Below, in pieces: positions 9,360-19,611 of a DNA stretch of 64,000 bases (position 1 is its first letter; the number at the start of each line of letters is the position of its first letter). The DNA is from Croceicoccus sp. YJ47 (GTDB taxonomy: Bacteria > Pseudomonadota > Alphaproteobacteria > Sphingomonadales > Sphingomonadaceae). The position numbers and the translations under genes are program-made. The notes under the pieces are model-generated. The model was not told the DNA's origin. It ran no database searches and saw nothing but the letters and a program-made list of their open reading frames with translations. The stretch spans positions 624,501 through 688,500 of the forward strand of contig NZ_CP067087.1 of assembly GCF_016745095.1 (NCBI RefSeq), given 5' to 3'.

Positions 9360-12151
9360 ATGGGAAAAAGATTATTAGATGTTGCTCTCATGACGGCCAC
9401 GGCGATCGCTTCGATCGCGGCGGCCCCGGCCCATGCGCAGGAACAGGCCGCCAGTTCGGCCGCGCAGGAGGCGCCCGCATCTGACGAAGCATCGCAGGCG
9501 ATCACCGATTCGGTCACGCGCTTCACCTTGCCCAACGGATTGAAGGTCGTCGTTCAGAGCAGCCACAGGGTGCCGCTGGTGTCCGCGGCGCTCGTCTATG
9601 ACGTGGGTTCGAAGGACGAGCGGGCCGGCCAATATGGTTATGCGCATCTGTTCGAACATCTGGCGCTCGATGGAAGCGCCCATTGGAACCAGAACGCCTT
9701 GCGCTCCCTGCACGACATGGGCGCGACGCAGATCAACGCGCAGACGACGCGGGACAGCACGACGTTCCTCGAAACCTTTCCCCGCGCCGCTCTTGAACGG
9801 GTGCTGTTTCTCGAAGCCGATCGCATGGGCTTCATCGGCGCGGCGCTGACATCCGAACGCATCGCCCGCGAGGTCGATGTCGTCCTGAATGAAAAATCAC
9901 TGCGCGCAGGCCAACCGTTTGGCACGGTCGATGCTGTCATTCATCGGGACATGTATCCGGTAAGCCACCCCTATCACCACAATGTCGTGGGGAACGAGGC
10001 CGATCTTCGCGGCGTCACGGTGGCGGCGGCGAGGCAATGGTTCGATACCTATTACGGTCCGTCGAATGCTACGCTGATCCTTGCCGGGGATGTGACGGGA
10101 GACGACGCGCGCGAACTGGTGACCCGGTATTTCGGGGGGCTTGAGCCACGACCGGCCGTCGATACGCTTCAGACGCAAGCGCCGCGAATGTCCGGTCCGG
10201 TCCGGCGACAGATGTTCGATGCGGTTGCGGGCGGGCGGCTCTATGTCAACCATCTGGCCCCGCCGGCGGGCTCCGCCGCGATCGCGGAACTCGACCTCAC
10301 GGCGCAGATCATGGCGAACGGCCCGCGATCGCGACTGAGCCGGCTCGTCTCGGAACTGGGCCTGGCCAGATCGGCTTTCGCGACGTTCGAGATCGGCAAA
10401 TTGTCGAGCGTGATGGGCTTTGTCGTCGATGGGGTCGATCCCGAAGACATGCCCCGCGTCGAGGACGAGGTCGACGCGATGCTGGCTCGATTCGCGGCAG
10501 AGGGGCCGACGTCCGAGGAACTGGAAAACGCGCGGACGGCCCGCATCGGATATCTGCGCAATCTGCAGAACAGCACCTCCGGCAAGGCATTTTTGCAGGC
10601 GCAGGGCGCAAAGCAAAATCAGGTTGCGGATTTTGCGGAATCCTATCTGCGCGCACTGTCGAGCGCCACCGTGGACAGCGTTCGCCGGGTTGCGACCGAC
10701 ATATATGGTCGCCCCGGTCACCATCTGTCGGTTCTGCCGCGCCCCGCCCTGCGGGCGACCATTAAGCCGCATGGCTACGATCTGGCCGCGGGACCGCCTC
10801 CGCTGGGGCCGATCACGCCGATTGCGTTTCCCGCCATCGAAGACGCGCGGCTGTCGAACGGATTGCGGGTCGTGCTGGTACCGCGCGAAGGCAGTCTCCC
10901 AACACGCTGCTGCTTCGGTTCGAGGAAGGCGGCGATGCCGGCCCGTCGCGCGAGATCGCCCGGATCGCGCTCGCCATGCTGGCCGCCAGGGGCAAGACCG
11001 GCGCGCAACTGGCATACCGGGAGCGGATCGACGCGCTGAATGGCTGGCTGAACGAGAGCATCGATCTGGATCATGCCGACATCGTCTTCGGCTGGGACGC
11101 ATCGCGCATGGCCGCCGGCATCGCACTGTTCGGAGAGGCGCTGACCCGTCCCGCAGTCTCCCCCGATACGCTGGATAGCCTCAAAAGCGCCCGCATCGAT
11201 GAGCTGAATGCCGAGAGCATCAACCGGGGTGCCGGTCCGCAGCGCACCCTGTACAGCGCAATTTACGGCGAAGGCCATCCTTACGCCCCGGCCGCCACCA
11301 CCGCCGAGGCCGTGAACCAGGTCGAGCGGATCGACGCCGCGGCCCTCGAAGCATGGACGCGGTCCCGTCTGCGGCCCGGACGCGCCACGCTATATGTCGC
11401 GGCCGATACCGATATGGCGACGCTGAAACCGCTGCTGGAAAAGGCGCTGGGCGGCTGGAAAACCGGGCGGGCAGAGGCGACGGAGCTGTCGATCCCGCCA
11501 GCCGAAGGCCGGCCCGTCCCATCGCTCACGGTGCTCGACAAACCGGGAGCGACCCAGACCTATATCGTCGCAAGCAAGGTCATTCCCGCGGCAGACGAAC
11601 CCGGCAGTGTCGATGATGCCGCAGCCTATGTGGTGAACGAGATCTACGGGGGCAATCTGACCTCGCGAATCGGGACCAACCTGCGCGGGGAGAAGGGCTG
11701 GACCTATGGGATCGGTTCGGGTCTCTACAACACCCGCGCGCAGCGGCGCTGGATCATCGCAGGGTCGGTTGACCGGGAGCATAGCGGCGCGTCGATTGCC
11801 GAGCTGATTGAGGAGATGCGGGCGCTGAGCGCGCAGCATCCGCCCGAGCAGGCCGAGCTCGACCGGATCGTCACCACCGCCGCCAACAAGAATGCGGCCC
11901 GGCTGGAAAACAACAGCGAATTGTTGAGCGCGATGGCGGACGCCCATTCCAGCGGCCTGCCCTATGACGATGTCGTGCGCCAACCGATGCGGCTGGGCGC
12001 ATTGACGCTGGCTGAGGTGAGGCAGGCGGCGACCGCCTTTGCCGATCCGCGCACGATCCACTGGGTGGTGGTGGGCGACTGGAACCGCATCCGCGACCAG
12101 TTCGAAGATCTGAAGCTTGGCGAGCCGGTGGTGATCGAACCGGCAGACTGA
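9321..12151 (+). pseudogene. secreted M16-family zinc peptidase (two M16 halves), one-base frameshift
   Basis: Restored length is about 943 aa, typical of periplasmic pitrilysin-like proteins with two M16 repeats. The signal peptide ends APAHAQ (about residue 40 from ATG 9321; ATG 9360 is an alternative start). The inverted zinc motif HLFEH and a downstream Glu in VVLNEKS are intact in the first half. The second half has the substrate-binding-type GWTYGIGSG. The frame breaks at the CCC run 10898-10900: REGSLP continues as NTLLLRFEEGGDAG when one C is added. As sequenced, the N-terminal half would end at 11039, and a second frame runs on to 12151. Expected role: periplasmic peptide cleavage ahead of the receptor and transporter genes. 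Confidence 0.8.
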
Positions 12152-12231
12152 TTCCGCAGCGCTGCGATGCAATCGACAGGGGCAAAGGCTGGCGCATTCC
12201 GATCGTTACATTCGAGATGAGGGGTATCATC

Positions 12232-14525
12232 ATGCATAAAAGCCATTTTCTTGCGGGTACCTTCTGACAATCTGCGTTGCGACGCCCGGCACGGCATGGG
12301 CACAGTCCCCTGCGCAATCGCAACCGGCCATGCCGCTCAGCGAGGCGCTGCAGCGGATCGCGGACGAATGGAACGCGCCGATGGACATCGATCCGGCCGC
12401 GACCGAGGGATTGACGGCAAAGCCCGTCGTCGATGCCCGCAGCGAGCGCGATGCGGTCGATCAGGCGACGAGGGGCCTGCCCGTGGCGGTACAGATCAGC
12501 GACGATGGACGGATTGCCATCATCAACGAGCTGGTGGTTATCGCAAGGCTCAACGAAGCAGAAGACAATGTCCTGGTGCGCGGCGCGACCAGCTCATCCC
12601 GGCTGGGGCAATCCTTGCGGGAACAACCACGCAATACGCAGGTGATCTCCTCCAAATTGCTGGAACGACAGCAGGCGCAGACGCTGACCGAAGCGCTGGC
12701 CAATGCCGGCGGTGTGGTGGCCAACACCGCGACGGTGCAGGGCGGCGTCAGCTTCTCCGTTCGCGGGTTCGATTCCAACGGAGCGGTCAACGGCCTGCCT
12801 TCGGCCTCCAGTTCCACCTTTGCCGCGGGCACCACCCTGCCGCTCGCCAATATCGAGCGGATCGAGGTGCTCAAGGGCCCGGACGCCATCTTGCTGGGCA
12901 GCGACAATCTGGGCGGCACGATCAATATCGTCACCAAAAAGCCCTATGCGGAGGAGCGGCTCCATGTGACCGCCGAAACCGGCTCCTTCGGATTGGCGCG
13001 CGGTACGATCGACGCCAACCAGTCCCTAACGCGGGACGACCGGCTGAGTGCCCGCGTCATCGCGACCGCAGCCACAGCCGACAGGAATTTCGGCGGCTAT
13101 CGCGGTAACGAGGACTATCTGTTCGCCCCGTCGGTCCGATACAAGAACGCGAAGAGCGACATCATCGTCTCCGCAACGCTCGGCAATCAGCTGTTCGGCG
13201 TGGTGCCCTTCACGGTCATGAACAGGGTCACCGGCGAACCCTACGACATTCCGGACGGCCAGCCCCTGATCGGCGGAAAGGACCAGGGCGTTCAGATCGA
13301 AACCACGCAGTTCAATGCCGAGATTTCGCAGGAAATCACCGACTGGCTCTCGGTCGTCGCGCGCGGTCAGCATCAGACGATCAATTTCGCGCTGCGCCAG
13401 TATTCGCCCTTCGCCATTCTCGACAATAACGGCCTTCTGCTCGTGTCGAGCAGCGGCACCCGGCAAACGTCGGAAAACGACACGGTCGATGCCTTCGGGC
13501 GGATTTCCTTCGATACCGGCGCGGTAAGCCACAAGATCGTGGCGGGCATGACCGTTGTGGATAGCAAGGTCCGCGCGATTTACGCCGGCGACGGCGGTCT
13601 GTTTCCGTATAATTTCCTGAACCCGCCCGCCACGCTGCGCCCGCTCGCGCGGAACTACAATCTGTCGTTCGACCTGGATTCGACCCAATACGGCTATTAC
13701 GGCCAGTATCTGATCGGGTTTGGGCCCGTTCACCTCGTGGCGGGCGTGCGCCACAACAACACCACGATTACCTCCGCGGTGTCGGGCGGCACGCCGGTCG
13801 AAAACGAAACGAACGCGACGACGCCCAATTACGGCGCGGTTGTGGATCTGACCGACCATTTTTCGCTCTTCGGCTCGCTGGCCTTTGGCTATGTGCCGGT
13901 CACGACGCTGGACCGGTCCGGCAATACGCTGCCGGACATTCGCTCGCGCAATGCCGAAATTGGCGTGAAGTGGGATCTGTTCGACGAGCGCGTCCTGCTC
14001 AACGCGTCCTGGTTCAACATTCGGCAAACCAATCTGCTGGACCGCGACCCCGTCGATCCGCGCTTCCAGATTTCGGTGCCCGGCCAGCAAGGCGAAGGCA
14101 TCGACATCAATGTCAGCGGCCGTCCGTTTCGCGGCCTGACGGTATCCGCCGCCTACACGCGCACCAACTATAAATTCCTGGAGCCATCGAATACGCTGGG
14201 CAATACCGTCAACGGCCAGCCGCGCGATGTATACAATGTCTACGCGTCTTATGAACGCAAGATCGCCGATCGCATGAAAGCGGGCATCGGTGCGAGCGTG
14301 TCCGGGCGCTCCAGCTCGGCAATCGATCGGCTCGACTTGTATCGCATTCCGGCGGCGACGTTCGCCAATCTGAACGGCTTCCTGTCGATCGGCGATCTGG
14401 ACATCAATGTCGGCGTGCGCAATCTGTTCGACGCCGAGAACTTCAACCCGACGCGTTCCATCAATTACGTTCCGCTCGGCGAACCGCGCACATGGCGCCT
14501 TACCGTCGGTTATCGCTTCTTCTGA
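12232..14525 (+). CDS. TonB-dependent outer-membrane receptor with STN domain; frameshift in signal peptide
   Basis: Restored length is 764 aa. A signal peptide (MHKSHFLA..., then YLLTICVATPGTAWAQ) is split by a missing base at the GGG run 12255-12257; adding one G restores one frame. An STN domain follows (SEALQRIADEWNAP, about 35-90), typical of transducing receptors that signal to a FecR-type partner. Next come the plug (RQQAQTLTEALANAGG, FSVRGFD, NIERIEVLKGPDAILLG) and a beta-barrel ending in YRFF with a C-terminal aromatic residue. As sequenced, the first in-frame ATG is 12330, which lacks a signal. No FecI/FecR genes are adjacent. It belongs with the ABC gene 18 bases downstream. The ligand could be a siderophore or a peptide. 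Confidence 0.85.
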
Positions 14526-14543
14526 TCGGGTGAACCTATCGCC

Positions 14544-16346
14544 ATGATGCCGCAACCCACCCAGAGCGGAGAGGTCCGTCGCGAGACGGGCGTTTCCCCG
14601 CCCCAATCCGCCAGGGCACGGTGGCGCGACGCCTGGCACGTGGTCAGCGGTTACTGGGTGTCGTCCGACTGGAAATTCGCGTGGTTCGCGCTGATCACGC
14701 TTTTCTTCTTTCAGTTCGGCACGGCCTTCATCCTGTTGCGGGCCAATCGCTGGCAACAGGAATTTTTCGATTCCGTCGAACAGCGTGCCTCCGAGCAGCT
14801 GGTGCCGCTGATGATCGTTTTTCTCGGGATCATGGCGATGCAGGTCGTGATGATCCTGGTCGAAAATCTGATCGACGGCTTGCTGTCGATCCGCTGGCGT
14901 ACCTTCTTGACGCGCGATTATCTCGACCGCTGGATGAGCCGCAATCGCTATGCCGAGATCGAGCGCTTGCGCATCATCGACAATCCGGATCAGCGCATCG
15001 CCGAAGACCTGAACGCGATCACCGCGGCGCTCGGCATGTCGATCGGCGCATTGCATATCGTCATGCGCCTGATCGGCTCGGTCGTGACGGGCATCACCTT
15101 TGCGATGGTATTGCTCGAAACCGCTCCGCCGATCGAATTTCAGATGGCGGGGACCGGATTTTCCATTCCGGGCAGCACCGTCTGGTATGCCGTTGCCTAT
15201 GCCGTCGTCGGCTCCTACCTGACGGCCAAGATCGGCCAGCCCTATGTGCGCGCCGTCATGCGTCAGCAGCACCGGGAGGCGGATTTCCGCGCAGGTCTCA
15301 TCCATGTGCGGCGCAACGCGGCGCAGATCGGGCTGGCAGGCGCGGTACCGACGGAACGCCGGGCGCTCGGCATGTCGTTCGATGCGGTGCGCAGAAACTT
15401 CCGCTCGGTCATCTACAGCTCGCTCGGCATCACGGCGGCGGGCAGCATATACGACCGGTTGGGAACGGTGCTTCCGCTGTTCATCATGGTTCCGACCTAT
15501 TTCGCCGGCGGCATGTCGTTCGGTCAGCTGATGGCCGGGCGCGAGGCATTCGGCCAGCTGGGCATGCAGCTTGGCTATTTCGTCAAGAGTTATCAGCTGA
15601 TTGGCCAGCAGATCAGCTATTTCAACCGGATCAAGGGGCTGGACGACGCCATTGACGATACCCGTCCGCCGGGGATCGCGGTTGGGGCCGGCACCGCCCC
15701 CGGCGTCGTTCTGGCCACTCGGGGTCTGGCGCTGCACCGCCCGCACGGCGATACGCTCGTCGACATCGGCGACTGGCAGATTGGCCAAGGCGAGCGCTGG
15801 GCCATGATCGGGGCATCGGGTGCCGGCAAATCGACATTGGTGCGGGCACTGGCCTACCTATGGCCCGATGGCGAGGGCCACATCGCCATGGCGCTGGACA
15901 GCTGCGCGATGTTCGTGCCGCAGCGCCTCTATCTGCCGCTTGGCACGCTGAAGGGAGCGATCTGCTTTCCGGACCGGCCCGAAGACCATGACGATGCGCG
16001 CATTGCCCAGCTTCTCGAGCAGGTGCGGCTGGGCCATTTGCGGGACGAATTGCACGGTGTGCGGATGTGGCACGAAGAATTGTCTCCCGGTGAGCAGCAG
16101 CGCGTGTCGCTGGCGCGCATCCTGCTCCACCGCCCGAGCCTTCTGGTCCTCGATGAGGCGACCAGCGCGCTGGATGCGGACAATGCCCGGCATTTCTACG
16201 ACAGCGTGCGCAGCAATCTCCCCGACATCACGATCATCAGCGTGCTGCATGACGAAGCGCTCGTGGCGCATCACAGCCACACGTTGACCTTTGCCGACGG
16301 CCGCGCACGGCCCGCCAAAATCCAGAAGGACACGAATATTGACTGA
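14544..16346 (+). CDS. SbmA/BacA-YddA-like ABC transporter (fused permease and ATPase)
   Basis: Encodes 600 aa. The N-terminal half has about six membrane helices of the SbmA/BacA-like type, with the family signatures NRWQQEFFDSV and RWRTFLTRDYLDRWM plus NPDQRIAEDL. The C-terminal ATPase has Walker A GASGAGKST, signature LSPGEQQR, Walker B LLVLDEATSALD and an H-loop His in SVLHDEA. Relatives include E. coli YddA and mycobacterial Rv1819c. SbmA/BacA proteins import peptides and Rv1819c imports B12 and other hydrophilic solutes, so import is the best guess. It lies 18 bases after the TonB receptor and overlaps the thioredoxin start, which places it in one operon. Confidence 0.87.
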   Translation: MMPQPTQSGEVRRETGVSPPQSARARWRDAWHVVSGYWVSSDWKFAWFALITLFFFQFGTAFILLRANRWQQEFFDSVEQRASEQLVPLMIVFLGIMAMQVVMILVENLIDGLLSIRWRTFLTRDYLDRWMSRNRYAEIERLRIIDNPDQRIAEDLNAITAALGMSIGALHIVMRLIGSVVTGITFAMVLLETAPPIEFQMAGTGFSIPGSTVWYAVAYAVVGSYLTAKIGQPYVRAVMRQQHREADFRAGLIHVRRNAAQIGLAGAVPTERRALGMSFDAVRRNFRSVIYSSLGITAAGSIYDRLGTVLPLFIMVPTYFAGGMSFGQLMAGREAFGQLGMQLGYFVKSYQLIGQQISYFNRIKGLDDAIDDTRPPGIAVGAGTAPGVVLATRGLALHRPHGDTLVDIGDWQIGQGERWAMIGASGAGKSTLVRALAYLWPDGEGHIAMALDSCAMFVPQRLYLPLGTLKGAICFPDRPEDHDDARIAQLLEQVRLGHLRDELHGVRMWHEELSPGEQQRVSLARILLHRPSLLVLDEATSALDADNARHFYDSVRSNLPDITIISVLHDEALVAHHSHTLTFADGRARPAKIQKDTNID

Positions 16347-16719
16347 TGCTGCGCAAAGCCGGCGCCCCGATATGGATACAGCGCCTATCGCGGAAAGGGA
16401 TGGCAAGGCAGTCGACATGACCGGCACCGCCGTGGCCGAGCTTACGCGCTATGCCGGCCTGACGCTTTTCGACCTGTTCTCTCCCAGCTGCGCGCCATGC
16501 AGGACGCTTGCGCCCGTGCTCGACGATCTGGCGGCCGATTTCGCCGGTGCCATCCGGGTGTTCAAAGTGGATGTCAGCGCGGATCCGTCGGTTGCCGAAC
16601 ATTTCGGGCCCCGCGCCTTTCCGACGCTGATCCTGTATCGAGATGGCGAGGAAATCGACCGGATCGTCGGATTGCGCTCCCGTGCGCAACTGGCCTACTG
16701 GATCGAGAACCATTTATGA
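16339..16719 (+). CDS. thioredoxin-fold protein with CAPC active site
   Basis: Encodes 126 aa from a TTG start at 16339, preceded at eight bases by AAGGA (16326-16330) and overlapping the ABC stop; ATG 16372 is the alternative. The active site is SCAPCRT (CxxC with Ala-Pro in place of Gly-Pro), with VFKVDVSADPSVAEHFG and the cis-proline loop FPTLILYRDG. It has no signal peptide or membrane segment, so it should work in the cytoplasm. Its placement right behind an importer and ahead of an oligopeptidase suggests that it reduces a disulfide in the imported substrate. Confidence 0.8.
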   Translation: MTDAAQSRRPDMDTAPIAERDGKAVDMTGTAVAELTRYAGLTLFDLFSPSCAPCRTLAPVLDDLAADFAGAIRVFKVDVSADPSVAEHFGPRAFPTLILYRDGEEIDRIVGLRSRAQLAYWIENHL

Positions 16720-17561
16720 CCGTGGCTTTCAGGGGTGATCCGGCCGTGAAGGCCGAGCTGCTGGCGCGCCTGCGCGAGCATGCCGCGAACGGCACGCTTC
16801 GCTTCGGCGCGACGCAATGGGATGGGCAAGGCGGCAGCCCGCTCGGCATCTCCGTGCAGGGCGGAGACAGCGTCGATTATGCCGAACGCTACGGCTACCC
16901 GCTGGCGCTTGGAGGCCTGCTCGATCCCATGACGGCTTACGCCGCCCCCGATACGGCGGAAGGATATGCGCTGCGATGGGTATCCAGCGTGGAGCCGGGC
17001 GCCGATCTTTCCGCCGTACCGCAGCGGATCGCCCGGACCATGCTCCGCGCGATGGGCGCCGACCGTCTGGCCTCGCCCTATTATGGCGACCTGCTCAGCC
17101 TCTACGAGGCGGAGGGGCACGATGCGCCCCCGCCGCGCCGCGCATGGTCCGAGCTGCGCCGTGCGATCGAGCAGGCTGCCGCCGAGGCGCCCCCGCACGG
17201 CGAGCGACAATTCGCGCTGAAGGCGTGCGCGAACGCGTGCTGGCCGCTGCGGACCAGCCGATCGGCGCTGACGGCCCTGATCGCAGACTGGGTGCAACAT
17301 GCGGCAAAGGAGCACGACCCGGAATTCGACGCTGTGGAACATGAACAGGCGATCGCGATGCTGGACCGAATTTACGCGGAAACGCAGCCGGAACGGGATA
17401 AGGGCGAACATGTCGACATCCCGGCGATCTTCCGGTCCCGGGCACCGGCGCTGGCCGCGGCCTTCGAATTGCATCTCAACCGCGCCAATGCGCGCTATAT
17501 CGAGCGTGCCCGAACGGTGCCCGACATCGTTCTCGACACTCTGGCAACGCACGCCTCCTGA
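16716..17561 (+). CDS. uncharacterised 281-aa cytoplasmic protein
   Basis: The ATG overlaps the thioredoxin stop (ATGA at 16716-16719), so translation is coupled. No signal peptide or membrane helix. The first third is Gly-rich and strand-like; the rest is helical and Ala/Arg-rich, with a CxxxC pair in KACANACWPL and two acidic/His patches (KEHDPEFDAVEHEQ, GEHVDIPAIF). I do not recognise the family. Since every neighbour is a transport, thiol or peptide enzyme, it is probably part of the same process, for example a substrate-binding or modifying protein. Confidence 0.7.
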   Translation: MTVAFRGDPAVKAELLARLREHAANGTLRFGATQWDGQGGSPLGISVQGGDSVDYAERYGYPLALGGLLDPMTAYAAPDTAEGYALRWVSSVEPGADLSAVPQRIARTMLRAMGADRLASPYYGDLLSLYEAEGHDAPPPRRAWSELRRAIEQAAAEAPPHGERQFALKACANACWPLRTSRSALTALIADWVQHAAKEHDPEFDAVEHEQAIAMLDRIYAETQPERDKGEHVDIPAIFRSRAPALAAAFELHLNRANARYIERARTVPDIVLDTLATHAS

Positions 17562-17586
17562 CACTCAAACCTATCGAGGATTTGCC

Positions 17587-19611
17587 ATGACGCATCATCT
17601 CGCGGACCCCGCCGCCCTGCCCCCCTTCGCGGCCATTACCCCCGGTGCGATCGCCCCCGCACTCGACGAGGTTCTCGCCGCACAGGACGCGACCATTGCG
17701 CAGCTGGTCCGCACCGCGCCCGAAAATTTTGGCGAGCTGTGGTTGCCGCTTGAACGCAGCCAGGCCGCAATCGATGCCTTGTGGTCGGCCGTATCGCATG
17801 TCCATGCCGTGGCCGACACGCCCGCGCTGCGCGAGGCCCATGCGCAAGGACAGGCGCATCTCGTGCAGTCGAGCATGGCGGTACAGCAGAACAGGGATCT
17901 TCACGCCCTCCTCGTCAAGCTGACCGAAGCGGAGGATTTTGCCGCGCTTCCCCAGGCGGATCGCGTCGCGGTGGAGCGGGCCATCCGCGATGCGAACCTG
18001 GCCGGCATTGCCCTTGAACCCGAGGCGCGAAAGGCGTTTGCCGACATATCGATGGAGCTGTCGGCGCTCGCCAACGGCTTTTCCAGTGCGGTTCTCGATG
18101 CGACCGACGCCTGGAGCGCGCATATCACCGACGAGGCGCGCCTCGCCGGGCTGTCGAGTGCCGACAAGGCGATGTTGGCAGTGGCGGCGCACGCCCGCGG
18201 GCTGGATGGATGGCTCATCACGCTTCAGCAACCGAGCGTTGCCGCGATACTGACATTCGCCGAGGACCGCGCCCTGCGCGAGCAGGTCTATGACGCCTTC
18301 GGCACGCGCGCGTCCGATCAGGGCCCGCATGCCGACCAATTCGACAATGGCGAGCGGATTGCGCGGATCCTCGAATTGCGGCGCGAAGGTGCCGCGCTCC
18401 TTGGTTTTTCGGATCCCGTTGCCTGGTCGCTCGCAACGAAGATGGCACCCGATGCCGATGCGGTCCTGACCTTTCTCTACGATCTGGCCGAGCGGGCGCG
18501 CCCGTTTGCAGAGCGGGAGATGGCGACGCTGCGCGAATTTGCCGCGTCGAGACTAGGGCTGGCCATGCTTCAGCCATGGGATGTCGGCTTCGCATCCGAA
18601 CGGCTGCGTGCAGAGCGTCATGCAATCGACGAAAGCGAGGTCCGCGCCTATTTTCCCATCGCTCGCGTCGTTGTAAGCTGGCAAAGGCTGATCGAACGGC
18701 TCTATGGCATTCGTCTGGTCGAGCGCCGCGACGTGGAGCGTCCGCATCCCGATTGCCGGTACTTCGACACCGTCGAGGCGGACGGGACGGTGTTTGGCGG
18801 TCTCTACGTCGATCTGCACGCGCGACAAGGGAAGCGTGGCGGCGCGTGGGTCGGGAGCGCGCGGTCCCGGATCAACGACGGCGCGACCCGGCAGATGCCC
18901 GTCGCCTATCTCACCTGCAATTTCGCTCCCGATGGGGCACACAGTCCGGCGCTTTTGTCGCATCGCGACATCGTCACGCTGCTTCACGAAACGGGGCATG
19001 CGCTCCACCATCTGTTTACCGAGGTGGACCGGTAGAGCATCGCCGGCATCGCCGGATTCGAATGGGACGCGGTCGAATTGCCGAGCCAGCTCATGGAAGA
19101 TTTCGCATGGGACCGCGAGGTGTTGACCGGCATGTCGGGACATTACGTCACGGGCACGCCGCTGCCCCCCGACCTGTTCGATCGCCTGCTGGCGGCGCGC
19201 AGTTTTCAGTCGGGCATGACCTTGCTGCGCCAGATCGAGTTCGGGCTGTTCGATCTGTTGCTGCACCTTGGCACGCTGGGGGACGACCCGATGACGGTGA
19301 TGGAGGCGGTCCGCGACAAGGTGGCGGTCGTGCGTCCGCCTGCATGGCATCGCTTCCCGCATTCCTTTCAACACGTATTCGCCGACGGATATGCGTCCGG
19401 CTATTACAGCTATCTATGGGCCGAGGTGCTGGCCGCCGACGGATTCGGGCGGTTCGCCGAAGCCGGCGTGGTCGATCGCGCGACGGGTGATGCCTTCCGG
19501 GCGGAGGTGCTGTCACGCGGGGCGTCGCGTCCTGCGGAAGAAAGCTTTCGCGCCTTCCGCGGCCGCGATGCCGCGATCGACGCCTTGCTGGTTCGGCGGG
19601 GTCTCGTCTGA
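17587..19611 (+). pseudogene. M3-family zinc oligopeptidase (oligopeptidase A/Dcp-like), interrupted by in-frame TAG
   Basis: The full frame is 675 codons, a usual length for OpdA/Dcp enzymes that trim oligopeptides in the cytoplasm. The zinc motif LLHETGHALHH (HExxH) is intact at about residues 470. A TAG at 19033-19035 (codon 483) follows TEVDR, and the same frame continues SIAGIAGFEWDAVELPSQLM to a normal C-terminus at 19611. A CCG (Pro) in place of TAG would restore the gene. The missing part contains the third zinc-ligand region, so the truncated product should be inactive. GAGGA at 17576-17580 precedes the ATG. The last base of the stop is shared with the next ATG. Confidence 0.82.

Noticed and set aside
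13026-15788. A 920-codon open frame on the minus strand opposite the TonB receptor and ABC genes
   Set aside because: The plus-strand frames carry clear receptor and ABC motifs; the minus frame is an Arg/Asp/His-rich complement with no family motif, as expected in GC-rich DNA.
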